From Rebecca billardiae RCC1528 (lineage: Eukaryota > Haptophyta), in contig OZ251252.1 in the NCBI GenBank assembly GCA_965240325.2, forward strand, positions 868,001-932,000: a stretch of DNA of 64,000 bases, read 5' to 3'. Position 1 is the stretch's first letter. Every line of letters begins with the position of its first letter. The position numbers and the translations under genes were made by a program. Under the pieces are notes generated by a model. It had not been told where the DNA came from. It saw only the letters and a list, made by a program, of their open reading frames with translations, and did not search any database. Shown one piece after another: positions 20,193-40,754 of this stretch.

Positions 20193-21273
20193 GCTCGCAG
20201 GCGGGCGGACGCGCTCCGCGGGCGGGACGGCCGCGCTTGCCGCAAGTCGAGCTCCGGCGCGGCCCACGCGTGCCGAAGCGGGCTGGTCAGTCAGATTTGC
20301 ACGCACGATGGCGGCGAACATCGGCCGCTCCGAGGGATGCGCCCGCGCGGCGGGGACAGGAGCCTGCGTCACGGCGAGGCCATGGCCGTGGGCTCTGACT
20401 GCCGTCTCGGGCTGCCGCCCCGGGCCTGCACGGCGAGCCTGCCCGCGTCGCGCCACGCCTCCTCCACCTCCAATGCGCGCAGCACGCGACGAGTCCTGAC
20501 CGGCGCGGCGGCTAAGCGGCCTGCGACGGCCAGGCGGCCGCGACACGGGCCGGCGCGCCCGCGGCGCGGCGCCTGACGCGCCGCGCCTGACACCGGCTGC
20601 TATTATTGCCATCGTTGGGCGCCGCGGTCGTCCGCGCCGCTAGTTCTTTCACTGGCGCTAGCAGCAGCAGTAGTATCAGTACGGCCCGTGCCTCGGAACA
20701 CTCGCGCGGTGTTGACACGCATCACGCCTGCTCCGGCCAGGCCGGGGCCACCAGCAATCCGCGGGGCGGCCGGGCGGGTGAGTTCCGGCCGACTCCTGAC
20801 GCGATTACTCTACGCCATCCATATCATGCGTTCATTCGTAGTCGTCATCATCAGCATCATCAGCTACTGCTTACTAGCAGCGCACTACGCGGTACTCGGT
20901 ACGGAGCAGTAGTGACGGTTGCGAACTATGATGACTACGTCGTATACTACGCATAGTGCATAGCGGCGGCGGCAGCGCGCTGCGACGCTACTCATCGGCG
21001 TCTGATATGACGACGATGGTCTTATTGCGCGCGTTCATCATCGCAGCGCGCAGGCGGCGGCGGCTGCGTCTGCGACCGCCGCTGGCATCGTCCGCGGCGG
21101 CGCTCGCCGCGGCCAGGCCACGCCACGCGGGCACTCGCCCACTTCACCGCCCTGGCGCGGCGGCTGCCTCAAGCGCCTGGGCGCGCTGTGCGCCCGCCGC
21201 CGGCTCGCCCGATGCGCAGCCAGCCCAACACGCCGCCGGCACCGCGCACAGCGCACCCAGCGCGCGGCTGCAG
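20193..21273. other. Intergenic region
   Basis: About 1.1 kb between the start of the AVL9 fusion gene and the stop of TypA, both minus. It should contain the fusion gene promoter. The first 420 bp stay open in frame with the fusion gene, so a longer N terminus is possible. Otherwise no gene or repeat is recognised. Confidence 0.6.
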
Positions 21274-24200
21274 CTACCGCCTGCCGCCGCTCTTGCGCGC
21301 CATCGCCTTGCGCTTGTTCGCGTCCAGCTCCGCCTTGCGCATGCGCGTGGCGCCCGGCGTCACCTCGAGTAATTCGTCACTCGCGACGTACGCGATCGCC
21401 TCCTCGAGCTGGAAGGTGCGCGGCGGCGAGAGGCGCACCGCCTCCTCCGCCACCACGCTGCGCATGTTGGTCAGGTGCTTCGCCTTGGTCGGGTTCACGT
21501 CGAGGTCCGCCTCCTGCGTGTGCTCGCCTATAATCATCCCGCAGTACGTGGGCGCGGCGGGCTCGACGAAGAGCGTGCCGCGCGCCTCGATGGAGGAGAG
21601 AGCGTAGCCGGTGGTGGTGCCGTCGGCGGTGGAGACGAGCGCGCCCTTGCGCGCCGCGCCGAGCGGCCCCGCCCAGGGGCCGTACTCGCGGAACGCGGTG
21701 GTGAGCACGCCGGTGCCGCGCGTGTCCACGTGGAACCTTCCGCGGAAGGACAGCATGGCGCGCGCGGGCACCACCATCGAGAGCTGCGTGCGCCCGAGCG
21801 CCGCGTCCATCGCGCGCACCTCGCCCTTCTGCGCGGTGAGCGCGTCGATCACGCCGCCCACGTGCTCGTCGTCCACCTCGATGAACACCTGCGGACGGGC
21901 GGCGCGGCGCCGCCGCCGCGCGTGGGCACGCGGCGGGGCGCGCGGGGCGGCGGCGGTGCGGCGCAGCGTGCGCGCGCGCCACGCACGTCTTCGTACGGCT
22001 CGAGCTTGCGCCCGCCCTCGCCCTCGCGCGTGACCACCTTGGGCGGCGAGATGCACATCTCGTACCTGCGCCCGGCACGCGGCGCGCACACGCGCACACG
22101 CACGCACGGGCACACACGCGGACACGCACGCGCGGGGCGCACGCAGGGCGGGGCAGGGGGCAGTGAGTGAGGCGGCGGGCGGGCGGGCGGCGCGCGCGCA
22201 CGCAGCGCGCACGCAGCGCGGCCGCCCCCCCCCCCCCCCCCCGCGCAGCCCAGCCCAACGGCCAGCCCGGCCGCCCAGCCCATGCCCAGCCAGGCGCGCC
22301 CCGCGCGGGCTGCCCTGCGGCGCGGAGCACCCGCGCCACCACGGCCGTCGCCGCGCGCCACCACGGCGCCGCACCCCTCCCTGCGCAAGTTCTCGACGAG
22401 GACGCCCAGCTGCATCGCGCCGCGCCCCAGCACGTCTATGCCCTCGGGGTCTGTGGCGCACGGCTCGTGCACGATGGAGACGTTGCTCTGCGCCTCGGTG
22501 AGGATGCGCTCCTTGAGCTTCTGCGAGGTGAGGTGCCGCGACGCCGGGTCCTTGCCGGACAGCGGCCCGGAGTTGGGCAGGACCGTCATCCGGACGGTGG
22601 GCGGGTCGATGGCTGGCGCGGGCAGCGCGCGCTCGACGGCGGGCGCACACACGGTGTGCCCCACCGTGGCGTCGCCCAGCCCCGCCAGCGTGACGATCTC
22701 GCCCGCCGCCGCGCTCTCCGCCGCGACCTGCTGCAGCGCGTGCCGCACGAAGAGGCTCACCACGCGCCCGTCCTCCACCACCGCGCCCCCGCCTTCGCCG
22801 CCGCCCGCGCCAGCCCCCGCGTCCGCGGGCCGCAGCGCGCGCACGCGCTCGCCCACTCGCACGGTGCCGGCGCCGATGCGCCCGGTGAGCAGCCGCCCGA
22901 GGTACGGGTCGTGGCCCATCATGGTCACCACCTGCGCGGGGGGTGGGGTAGCGGCGGGGTTCGGAGCCGGCCGCGGCGGCGGCCGATGCCTGCCAGGGCG
23001 GCGCACGCGGCCGGGCGGCGATGGCGCGCGCGCGCGCGCACACGCCACGCCGCGAGCGCGCGCGCGTGCACCATGGCGAACGGCGCCGCCGGGTCCGCGT
23101 CCGGCGGCGGCACGTGCGCGAGGAGCCGGTCGAGCAGCGGTGCCATCCGCCCCGCGTGCCGCGCGCCCCACCCCTCCGCGCCGGGCGGCTCCTCCGTCGC
23201 CCAGCCCTCCTTGCCTGAGGCGTACAAGATCGGAAAGTCGAGCTGCGCGTCAGAGGCCTGCGCGCAAGGGCGGGGGGGGGGGGGGGGGTGCGGAGTGCGC
23301 GCGGCAGCGCACGGCGCGCGCGCACGGGTGAGCGCACGCAGGGCGCAGTGGCGGGGCGGGCGGGTTGGTGGGGCGAGCATCGGCAGTGGGCTCGGTGCGC
23401 GCACGGCCACCGCCGGCGTCCCCCCCGGCACCGCGCACGCCCCGCCTACATGCGCCCCACCGCGCCGGCTGCCTGCGGCGCCCGATGGCAGCGGGGTGGC
23501 AGGCTGGCGCCGCGCCCCCGCCCTGCGCGCGCACACGCGCAGCCCCAACGCGCCAGCCCTGCGCGTGCGCCCACGCACCCCCAGCGCCACCATCGTGTCG
23601 AAGATGTCGTTGACGGTTTCGTCGATGCGCGCGGAGTCGCGGTCGACCTTGTTGAGAACGACAAGCGGCCGCAGCTGCGCGGCGATCGCCTTGCGCAGCA
23701 CGAACTTGGTCTGCGCCATCACGCCCTCCGACGCGTCCACCAGCAGGCACACCGCGTCCACCATGCCCAGCACGCGCTCCACCTGGGGAGGGGGGGGTGT
23801 GTGTGCGTGTGCGTGTGCGTGTGTGCGTGCGCGTGTGTGCGTGTGTGTGCGCGTGTGTGCGTGTGTGTGCGCGTGTGTGTGCGTGTGAGCGCGTGTGTGT
23901 GAGAGAGAGAGAGGGGGGAGGGGGGAGGGGGGGAGGCCCGCGGTGTGGTCGGGCGTGCGCGACTGCACACCACCACCGCGCCACCTGCCACCGCGCCACC
24001 CCGCGCGCGCGTGCACGCGCACGCGCGCGCCGCCGCACCTCCCCGCCAAAGTCAGCGTGGCCGGGCGTATCGACAATGTTGAGCCGCGTGCCGCGCCAGA
24101 GGATGGAGGTGACCTTCGACATGATCGTGATGCCGCGCTCGCGCTCCTGCGCGTCCGAGTCCATCGCGCGCTCGTCCAGCTCGCCCGACGCGCCCGTCAG

Positions 24201-24437
24201 CTCGCACTGCGCGAGCAGGCGGTCGACCAGTGTCGTCTTGCCGTGGTCGACGTGCGCGACGATCGCGACGTTGCGGATCTCCGGGGCGGCGGCGGGGGGG
24301 CGGGCCGGCGCGGAGAGGAGGCGCGGGCGGGCAGCCGGGGGCGCCGCGGCGCAGTGCGGCGCGTGCCGCCGCGCCGAGCGCGCGCAGTGCGGCAGCGCGC
24401 GCCGCAGCGCCGCGCCCATCTGCGTCATCGTCGCCAT
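21274..24437 (-). CDS. typA: TypA/BipA ribosome-associated GTPase (organellar)
   Basis: Six exons: 24437-24039, 23782-23579, 23257-23072, 22931-22375, 22065-21987, 21888-21274. They join in phase to 679 residues. After an Arg/Ala-rich presequence comes the G1 P-loop [10 protein letters not shown], the switch region with ERERGITI, the G3 motif [17 protein letters not shown] and the G4 motif NKVDR. Domains II-V then follow, with the family's [19 protein letters not shown] and [12 protein letters not shown] segments and the TypA-specific C-terminal domain (ends [13 protein letters not shown]). BipA/TypA binds the ribosome and supports 50S assembly and stress adaptation. The presequence suggests plastid or mitochondrial import. 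Four of five donors begin GTGCG, the third GTGCA. Introns carry homopolymer or GT/GC repeats that do not affect coding. Confidence 0.95.
22225..22242. repeat. C homopolymer in TypA intron 4
   Basis: A run of 18 C (G on the gene strand) within intron 4 (22374-22066). A comparable G run of about 17 lies in intron 2 at 23272-23288. Confidence 0.85.
23797..23912. repeat. GT/GC-rich simple repeat in TypA intron 1
   Basis: Alternating (GTGC)n/(GT)n passes into (GA)n and G-rich sequence. It fills the 3' half of intron 1, on the gene strand a CA-rich tract next to the acceptor. Confidence 0.9.
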
Positions 24438-24681
24438 CGTCGACGATCGAAGACGGTCGATGCAGCCGCCGGCCGCGGCCGCGTGGCCATCGCCGTCGTC
24501 GTCGCCCGGAGTCCAACGGCAAGTTTGAAGTTATTACCATTTTCAATTTATTCCGCCGCCGCGTTATTCGCTCATCCTCTTTTTTTAATTGCTGATGGGC
24601 GGCGGCGGTTGCCGTCAGCCCGCGGGCGCGTGCGGCCCGGCGCGCGCGCGGCAGTCCGGGCAGTCCGGGCAGCCCTGCTCG

Positions 24682-25964
24682 TCACTCCTCGAGCTCGGCC
24701 GTGCGCAGGCAGTGCAGCGCGGCGGGCAGGAACGTCTTGCGCGTCGCTGAGCGGCGCAGCGTCGACAGCAGCAGAGGGCCGTCCGCCGCCGAGCCCGCGC
24801 CGCCGCCGGCCGCTGCCCCTGCCGCGGCCGCGGGCGGCGCAGCGGGCGCAGCCGACACCTCCGCAAAGCGCAGGCCAAAGCCGCCGTCGCCGATGCCCTG
24901 CCGCTGGTACAGCGGCTCGGCCAGCAGGGAGTCCGGGAGCGAGTCCGGGCTGGCCTCGAGCGCGCGGGCGAGGGCGCGCGCGAGCGCCGCGCCGTGCGCG
25001 CCCGAGCCCGCCGCGGCGGCGATGGCGACGCCCTTCAGCCCTTCGAGCACGTCCGGACTCGGCACGCCCGGACTCGGCAGCGGCGCGGTGCCGTCGGCGG
25101 CAGCGGCACCACCATCGACGCCCTCGCCGCCCGCGGCGCCCGCGCCCTCGCCGCCACACCCACGGGCCTCCTCCGCCCCCGCTGCGCCCGCGCCGCCCGC
25201 GCCGCCGCCCGCGCGCTCGCGCGCGGCCGCGGCCGCGCGCAGCACGCGCGGCTTGTCGTCCGCCGCCGTCATCGCCACCACCACCGCCACGCCCCGCTCC
25301 GCGCCGAAGCGCGCGAGCACGCCGTGCAGCGCGGCAGCGGGCGAGGCATGCGGCGCGGTGCGCGCCGCGCGTGCCAGCAGCTCATGCATCGGCGCAAACA
25401 CAGCGGCGACACCGAGCCCAACTGCCGCGCCACCGCCCCCGCCGCCGGTGCCACTGCCGCTGTCGACGCCGCCGCCCGCCGCCGCCGCCGCCGGCCGCAG
25501 CGCGGCGGCGCCCTCGTCAGCCCTCGGGCTAGGGTTGGGGTTAGGGTTGGGGTTAGGGTTAGGGTTAGGGTGAGGCCGCAGCGCGGTGACACCCTTGTAG
25601 TCGAGGGCGAGGAGGTCGGCCGCTGAGAGCGCGCTCACGTCAAAGCGCGCGTCGAGCAGCCCGCCCGCCAGCGCCTTCACCGTGCGGAACCCGCCCGCCG
25701 CCGCCGCCTCGGGCACGGCGGCCTTCCGGAGCCATTTTGCATGCGCGGCGGTCGCGCGCGCCGACTCGGCGCCGCCGAGCGCCGCGGCCGCGCCAAGCGG
25801 CTCACGCGCGGCCGCGTCGGCGCTGCCGAGCGCGGCGAGCACGCGGTGCGCGGCGCGCAGGTCACGCGCGGAGAACTTGTGCTGGTCCGCCGCGAAGCCG
25901 CGCGTGTCCACCGCGATCGCGCCGAGCAGCAGGCAGCGCGCCGTCTGCAGCGCCGAAGCGGCGT

Positions 25965-26007
<43 letters not shown>

Positions 26008-26832
26008 GCCGCCGCCGCCGCCGCCGCCGGCGGGCTGTGCGATCGCGGCGGGCAGCGCCTCGAGCGCCTCGACGACGAGGGTGGAGGCCGAGCCCGCCGC
26101 GACGTCGATCGCGCGCAGCGGCGCCTCCGCGTGCGCGCCCTCGTCGCTGTGGTGGTCCACAATCGCAACGACGCGGCCGCCCAGCATGGCCGCCGCCGCG
26201 CCGTCAAGACGGTTGTGGTCAGTTAGGACGAGGTCGAAGGGGGCGGCGTCGGGGTGCGCGGCGCGCCAGCGCTGCAGCACCTCCGCACTCAGCTCGTCCC
26301 AGAACAGCAGCTCCGCCGGCGCGCCGTCGCCGCTGCCGTCCAGGTCGAAGCCGCAGTGTCGGAACAGCAGCCGCGCGTCGGCGCGCAGGCGGAACGCGCG
26401 GCGCTCGAAGGGGATGAGCGGCACGACGAGCGGCGCGGCGGCGAGGTCGGCGGTGGTGGGACCCAGCGGGCCCTCCCCGCCACCGACCCCCGCCGCCGCC
26501 GCCGCCGCGCGCGCGTACGCCATGCACGCCGAGGATGCGAGCGTGTCAATGTCTCCCGCCATGTTGCCCAGGACGAGCGTCGGGCGCGGGCCGGCGAAGC
26601 CCGGTGGCGGGCCGGCGAGGAGGCGGCGCTTGGCGTCGGCGAGGAAGGCGTGCATCCCGGAGCGGGGCGGCCCGGCCGTGCCGCACGCCGCGCCGCGCGC
26701 TCGGGCGGAGAGGAGGGCGAGCTGCGCGCACGTGAGCAGCCGCGCGACGCTCGCTGGCCGCATCAAGGCGCCTCCGAGTCGACGACGACCGAGAGCCGCC
26801 GACGAGGGAGGGGAGGGCATTGGCATTGGCAT
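24682..26832 (-). CDS. DHH-family exopolyphosphatase / prune-like phosphoesterase
   Basis: The 716-residue single-exon protein has the four DHH-superfamily motifs in order: LVLGNMAGDIDTLASSA (motif I, DxD), DLVLTDHNRL (II), VVAIVDHHSDEG (III, DHH) and LLLGAIAVDTRGF (IV). These metal ligands define the class II exopolyphosphatase/PPX1/prune group, which hydrolyses terminal phosphates of polyphosphate or small phosphoesters with divalent metal. A DHHA2-type C-terminal region is expected; it is recognisable only loosely here (MTAADDKPRVLRA). Large Gly/Ala runs and a (PN)n run encoded by telomere-like repeats interrupt it. The N terminus (RPASVARLLTCAQLALL) could be a signal or transit peptide, and internal Met 24 an alternative start. 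It lies about 240 bp upstream of TypA, which is transcribed in the same direction. Confidence 0.88.
25529..25573. repeat. Interstitial telomere-like TTAGGG/TTGGGG repeats in coding sequence
   Basis: About seven units of TTAGGG and TTGGGG in succession. On the coding (minus) strand the C-rich version encodes alternating Pro-Asn. It is an insertion in the exopolyphosphatase that disturbs neither frame nor the DHH motifs. Confidence 0.9.
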
Positions 26833-27148
26833 TTTCGGTCATATTCGCACCTGCTACTTTTTTTTTCGTAGTTCGAGAGAGTTCCGCCTCTGATTTCTGC
26901 CGATCACTGCGAGGATGCTGCGACGAATTTCCTCGCGCGCGAGCGGCGCTCGGACCCGCAGACGGCCGCAGACAGGGTCCGCGCCCTCGTGCCCGGCAGC
27001 GGGGCCGCACGCCGGGTAGCGGCCGCGCTGCACACGCGCCATGCACCCTCTGCCCACCGCCCCGCACTGGCGCCGCGTGCGCTCGCGCATGGATCAGCGG
27101 CGGCGCGCCATGCGGCAGACTGAGGTTGAGACTGATGAGAGGGGCCGC
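26833..27148. other. Intergenic spacer
   Basis: 316 bp between two minus-strand genes; probably the exopolyphosphatase promoter and the end of the upstream gene. A T9 run lies at about 26860. No further feature is seen. Confidence 0.6.
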
Positions 27149-27685
27149 TCAGCGGTCGATGCGCCGCTGCACCGCCGAGCCGAACTGGTCGATGTCCTGC
27201 GTCGCCATGTCGGCCTTGCTCACGCCGTACCGCACGCACAGGTTCTCCATCTGCGGCGAGACCACCGACATCTGCCCGGCGCAAAACTTGCCCGCCTTCC
27301 CCGAGCGCGAGTCGATCGCGTATTGCAGCGCGCGCTTCTTCTCGTAGTCGGAGCGCGCGCCGACGCCCTGGTACGCGGCGTCGTCGAGGTCGATGCCCTG
27401 CTTCCACGTCCCCTCGCGGATCTTCTGGTCGCGCGCCTCGGACGCCGCCTTGTACATCGTGTACGACGCAGACGCCGGCTCGGGCCGCGCGCCGAGCGCG
27501 CCGAGCGCGCCCGCGGCCAACGCCGCGCACGCGGCTCGCCGCGGCAGCTGCGCCGGGGCGCGGGTGCTCGGGCGAGCCGTGCGCGCGCCCACGCGCCCGT
27601 CCGCCGTGCGCGCCAGCGCGACGAGCGCGAGCGCGCAGACGAGCGCGCGATGCCGCCCCGTGGTGGCGCGCTGCTGGCCGTGCAT
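27149..27685 (-). CDS. Predicted Tat-exported thylakoid-lumen-type protein, unknown function
   Basis: 178 residues. The N-terminal third is basic and alanine-rich, with a hydrophobic start (HRALVCALALVALA). A second leader follows with a twin-arginine: RRAACAALAAGALGALGARPEPASA, then SYTMYKAASEARDQK. A hydrophobic core after RR and an A-x-A-like cleavage site are typical of Tat-dependent lumen transit peptides in plastids. The mature part (about 105 residues) is helical and charged and holds two cysteines around FCAGQMSVVSPQMENLC, possibly a disulfide. I do not recognise the family. A PSII-extrinsic-like role is conceivable but not shown. Confidence 0.65.
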   Translation of the reverse strand: MHGQQRATTGRHRALVCALALVALARTADGRVGARTARPSTRAPAQLPRRAACAALAAGALGALGARPEPASASYTMYKAASEARDQKIREGTWKQGIDLDDAAYQGVGARSDYEKKRALQYAIDSRSGKAGKFCAGQMSVVSPQMENLCVRYGVSKADMATQDIDQFGSAVQRRIDR

Positions 27686-28409
27686 CGCGCAGGGCCTGCC
27701 TGATGCGCGCCGGTTGGGCGTCGATGGCCGCCAGGGAACCTTTGCGACGACGAAAGGGCCGGATTCCGCTTACCGGATCGGAGAATCTTTGGCCGCCGCT
27801 CGGCGCTGATTGGCCAGCCACGCCGAGCGCGCGTGCGCAGCCGCGCGGGCGTGAATGCACGCGCGTGAATGCACACGCGTGAATGCACACTCACACGTCC
27901 GCCCGCGGCCGCACCGTCCCGGCGCCGGCCCGTGCAGCCGCGGCACGGGTGGCCTGCAGCGGCAGTCAGGACTTCCTGGCCGCGTCCCGGCAGCGCGCGG
28001 CCGACCGTACTCCGAATTCCGCGCGGGCGCAGTGTTGCACGGATGGTGGCTTGACAGTCGGTGCACGGCGCCAGACGGCGGTGGATCCGGTCAACTCGCC
28101 GCCACCACAGACGGGCGGCGGCGGCTCAGGCAACTGACGCTGGTTCGGTGAGTCGCTGTGGGCAGCGCACGCCCAGCCTTTAGGCCGCGCCGCGCGCACG
28201 GTCCGGTCTGCTCGCAAGCGGGTCCGGGGCCGCAGTGCAATGCCGCGTGCGCCCGGTAATAAGTCGCGGTACTATAGTGGCAGTTCTTGTCGTCAGCAGC
28301 AGCGCGCACTACCGCCGGCTAGTAAGGCTGCAGCATCATCAGCGCACGGCGCGCGCGCACTACAGCACGACTGCTAGCTCGCTACTGCTATACTTATCGT
28401 GCTGCTGCG
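27686..28409. other. Intergenic region
   Basis: 724 bp between minus-strand genes. It contains a short GAATGCACGCGTGAATGCACACGCGTGAATGCACAC-type direct repeat near 27850-27890, written here only as units of GTGAATGCACxC. No gene is seen. Confidence 0.55.
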
Positions 28410-38150
<9,741 letters not shown>

Positions 38151-38378
38151 CGCTCAAAACGCGACTGCGGGGCCTGCGCGGAGGAAACAGTCGAAGGCCC
38201 GGGCGGCCGCGGCCGTCGTTTTCGGCCCACCGCACGTAGTGTGCAAACGGGATTTGGCATTTCATGCGTTCATTTGGCCCGCGCGCCTTTTCCTTTTCGC
38301 TAAATTCGCCGCGCACCCCCGCCTGGCATCAAAGCTGCGGGAACGGCGAGCGTGCTTGGCGCTCGCCGCTCGGCGGCC
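38151..38378. promoter_or_regulatory. Probable shared promoter of a divergent gene pair
   Basis: 228 bp separate the start codons of the minus-strand giant gene and the plus-strand DUF2993-like gene, so both promoters and 5' UTRs must fit here. No defined core element is recognised. Confidence 0.45.
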
Positions 38379-39485
38379 ATGATGACGGCCGCGTGGCGCG
38401 CGCTCGGCGCGCTCCTCGCGCTGGGCGCGACGCCCTCGTCGGCGCTCGCGCTCCCGCCGGCCCCGCGGGCCTCCGCCACCCCCGCGGACCCCCTCTCCGC
38501 CGTCGCCACCGCCGTGCTGCGCGCGCTGCTCGCCGAGTGCGGCGGCGCGAGCGTCGCGGTCGACGGCGCGCACCGGCTGCCGCGCGGCGCGGTCGACGCG
38601 GTGCGGATCGGCGGGCGCGCGTGGCGCTCGCACGGCGGGCTGTCGTGCCGCTCGCTCGACCTGCGCGTCGGCGAGGCGCGCGTCGAGCCGCTCGCCCTCC
38701 TCGCCCAGCGGCGCATCGTGTTCGCCACGCCGGCCTCAGGCGCGGCCGTGGTCGAGTTTGGCGCGGAAGATTTTGGAAACTTCCTCACGCACCCGCTGGT
38801 CGGGCCGGCGGTGGAGCTGCCGCCGCTGCGCGACGTGCCGGACGGCGCGCCGCCCGAGGCCACGGCGCGCGCGCGGCTCGAGTGCGCGCGCCGCGGCGCG
38901 CGCGTGCGCCCGCCCGCCGCTGAATTCAACGCAGCGCTCACGACGCCGGCGGCGGCGCGCGCGCTCCCAGTGCGCGTGCGGCTGACGCCGTCGGCGGCGG
39001 GCAGCGCGCGCGCGTTCGACGTGCACGTCACGCCCGCCCACGCCGCCGCGCGCGCCCCGGACGCCCGCCCGCCGCCGCCCCTCGCCCCCGCCGCGCTCGA
39101 GGCCGTGGGCGCGCGCGTCGCGCTCTGGCTGGGTGGCCTCTGCGTCGATCTCGACGGCTGCGAGATCGGGCCGATCCGGGCGCTCGAGGTGCTGCCGCCG
39201 GGCGCAGGGCTGGCGGGGGCGGGGGGTGGCGCCGCGGGAGCGAGTGGTACGCCGCAGGTGGCGGCGGCGGCGGCGCCAGCCGCTCGCAGTGCGCCGCGGC
39301 GCGTCACGATGCGCTCCGCATCGCAGCAGCAGCAGCAGCAGCAGCAGCAGCGGCGGCGGCGGCGGCTGCGGTCGCGCGCCGCCGATGACGACGAGCGCGC
39401 GCCGGCCGCGGCTGGCGCGGCGCTGCTCCGCTTGACCATGCAGCTGCGCGTGGTGCGGTTCCCGTCGCTCCCGCCCAAGTTCTAA
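38379..39485 (+). CDS. DUF2993 (LmeA-like) protein with leader peptide
   Basis: The ATG at 38379 gives 368 residues; the frame is open upstream only from a GTG. A hydrophobic leader (AAWRALGALLALGATPSSALA) suggests export or plastid targeting. The body follows the DUF2993 pattern: a leading helix (AVLRALLAECGG), strand-rich [29 protein letters not shown], then [27 protein letters not shown] in the place of the family's LTEADLNRAL helix. It ends with LTMQLRVVRFPSLPPKF. DUF2993/LmeA proteins of cyanobacteria and actinobacteria bind phospholipid or lipoglycan. A Gln run encoded by (CAG)n and an Arg run lie in the C-terminal third. Function in algae is unknown. The divergent partner is the giant ARM/EF-hand gene. 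Confidence 0.65.
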   Translation: MMTAAWRALGALLALGATPSSALALPPAPRASATPADPLSAVATAVLRALLAECGGASVAVDGAHRLPRGAVDAVRIGGRAWRSHGGLSCRSLDLRVGEARVEPLALLAQRRIVFATPASGAAVVEFGAEDFGNFLTHPLVGPAVELPPLRDVPDGAPPEATARARLECARRGARVRPPAAEFNAALTTPAAARALPVRVRLTPSAAGSARAFDVHVTPAHAAARAPDARPPPPLAPAALEAVGARVALWLGGLCVDLDGCEIGPIRALEVLPPGAGLAGAGGGAAGASGTPQVAAAAAPAARSAPRRVTMRSASQQQQQQQQQRRRRRLRSRAADDDERAPAAAGAALLRLTMQLRVVRFPSLPPKF

Positions 39486-39487
39486 GC

Positions 39488-39542
39488 CGTCCGGGCGGCG
39501 GCGGTATGGGGCGGAGGCGGCCCGACCGCCGCCGCCCGGACG
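39488..39542 (+). terminator. GC-rich hairpin right after the DUF2993 stop
   Basis: CGTCCGGGCGGCGGCGGT (39488-39505) pairs perfectly with ACCGCCGCCGCCCGGACG (39525-39542), an 18 bp stem with a 19 base loop. It starts three bases after the stop codon. It would form a very stable 3' UTR structure. A role in transcript end formation or stability is inferred. Confidence 0.5.
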
Positions 39543-39558
39543 TCAGTCAAGTCGCGTA

Positions 39559-40556
39559 CAGGCAATCGCGGGCAATAAGAAGTCAGAGACGATCTCACGG
39601 CTAGCCTCGGTTTCTTAGCCGTTCGGTAGCCCGAGCGCCTACGGTGTCTCAGTTTCTTAGGCGGTAGGTCCGCCCGCCGCGCAGGCTCGGGGGGCGCACG
39701 GGGCGCGGGGCAGAGCCCGCGGCGCCGCCGCTGAGTCTGTTTAGTGTTTTGAGTTAGCGGCCCGGCCGGCGACCAGGCCAGACGAAAATGTATTTATTGC
39801 TGATATATGGGCCATTATATTATTTGGAGCGCATCAACAAATACGGCCGCCGCCTGCCCGTTGCATACCACGCGTCGCGTTAATATATCACAGCAGCAAC
39901 GATTTATTTTTTATAAAGCGGCGGCCGTTAAGGAAACTCCGCCGCCAGCAACAAATAATGAATTTTCGCGGCCGTTATAAGTTTATAACGGCTGCATCCA
40001 GCCGTCGCAGTCCGGGCAAATCCCGAGAGAGTCGGTCGGAGCTCGGGCCGCGACGATCGCGCTAGTACTGTAGTATACACGTGCATCATAGTCAGCACAC
40101 TATAAGAAACGCCGGCGGACTACGTCGTCCCCGGGCTCGGACGTCAAGTGGTCCGCCCGGACGGGGCGAGGCGCAGTCGGCCCGTCGCGGGGATGACGCG
40201 CGGCGCCGCGGCCCGATGACTTAGACTACGAGTACATACAGGCCATCAAGTTATCCCGACTTCTCCTGATGATGACGGACGACTCCTGGCCAGTGCACCG
40301 CAGCATCCGCCATATATGCAATTTAACATATCATCAGCATATATATAGATCGAGATGATGATCAGATCGAGCTAGCAGTAATAATAATAATCGGAACCAG
40401 CCCGAATCTGCAGCGGCTAGCCCTCGATCCGACTTTGAAGCAGTAGTTCACACTGCTACGTCGGTCGGCCACTGTTCGGCAGATCCGCGCACAGATAGCG
40501 CAAGCCCCAGTTTCTTAACGTAGTGACATCAGCTCCTTATTGCCCGCGATTGCCTG
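39559..40556. mobile_element. ~1 kb segment bounded by 21 bp inverted repeats
   Basis: CAGGCAATCGCGGGCAATAA(G) at 39559-39579 is matched in reverse complement at 40536-40556. Near the inner sides both halves also contain TTTCTTA-type sequence. The interior has no reading frame of note. No target duplication is evident. A small non-autonomous transposon is possible. Confidence 0.5.
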
Positions 40557-40754
40557 CTGTAGTAGCATATATCATCATGAATCATGTTGCCATGGCGGGC
40601 GGGGCCCCGCGGCCCGCGCTTTGACCCCGCCGCGCCGCGGCTCTGCCGCGGCGTGCCTGAGTGAGCGGCGCCGGACGCGGCACGGCGCGCGCATTGCATC
40701 CGCCTTGGCCCTTGCTCGGCCATGCGCCGCACGCTGCCCGGTCAGGGGCCCAGG

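Larger units (their letters stand above)
39486..40754. other. Intergenic region, lower GC, with inverted repeats
   Basis: 1.27 kb between the convergent DUF2993 and PDZ genes. It contains the 3' hairpin and a roughly 1 kb segment bounded by 21 bp inverted repeats (both listed). AT-rich stretches occur near 39790-39920 and 40310-40400. No gene is seen. Confidence 0.65.

Noticed and set aside
20193-20612. 140-residue N-terminal extension of the fusion protein
   Set aside because: Open but Arg/Pro/Ala-only; the Met directly ahead of the J domain is the more natural start.
22163-23888. 573-residue plus-strand ORF across TypA introns
   Set aside because: Antisense and passes through simple-repeat introns of a clearly defined minus-strand gene.
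25529-25573. A chromosome end or telomere boundary
   Set aside because: The repeats are short, degenerate and embedded in a continuous conserved gene.
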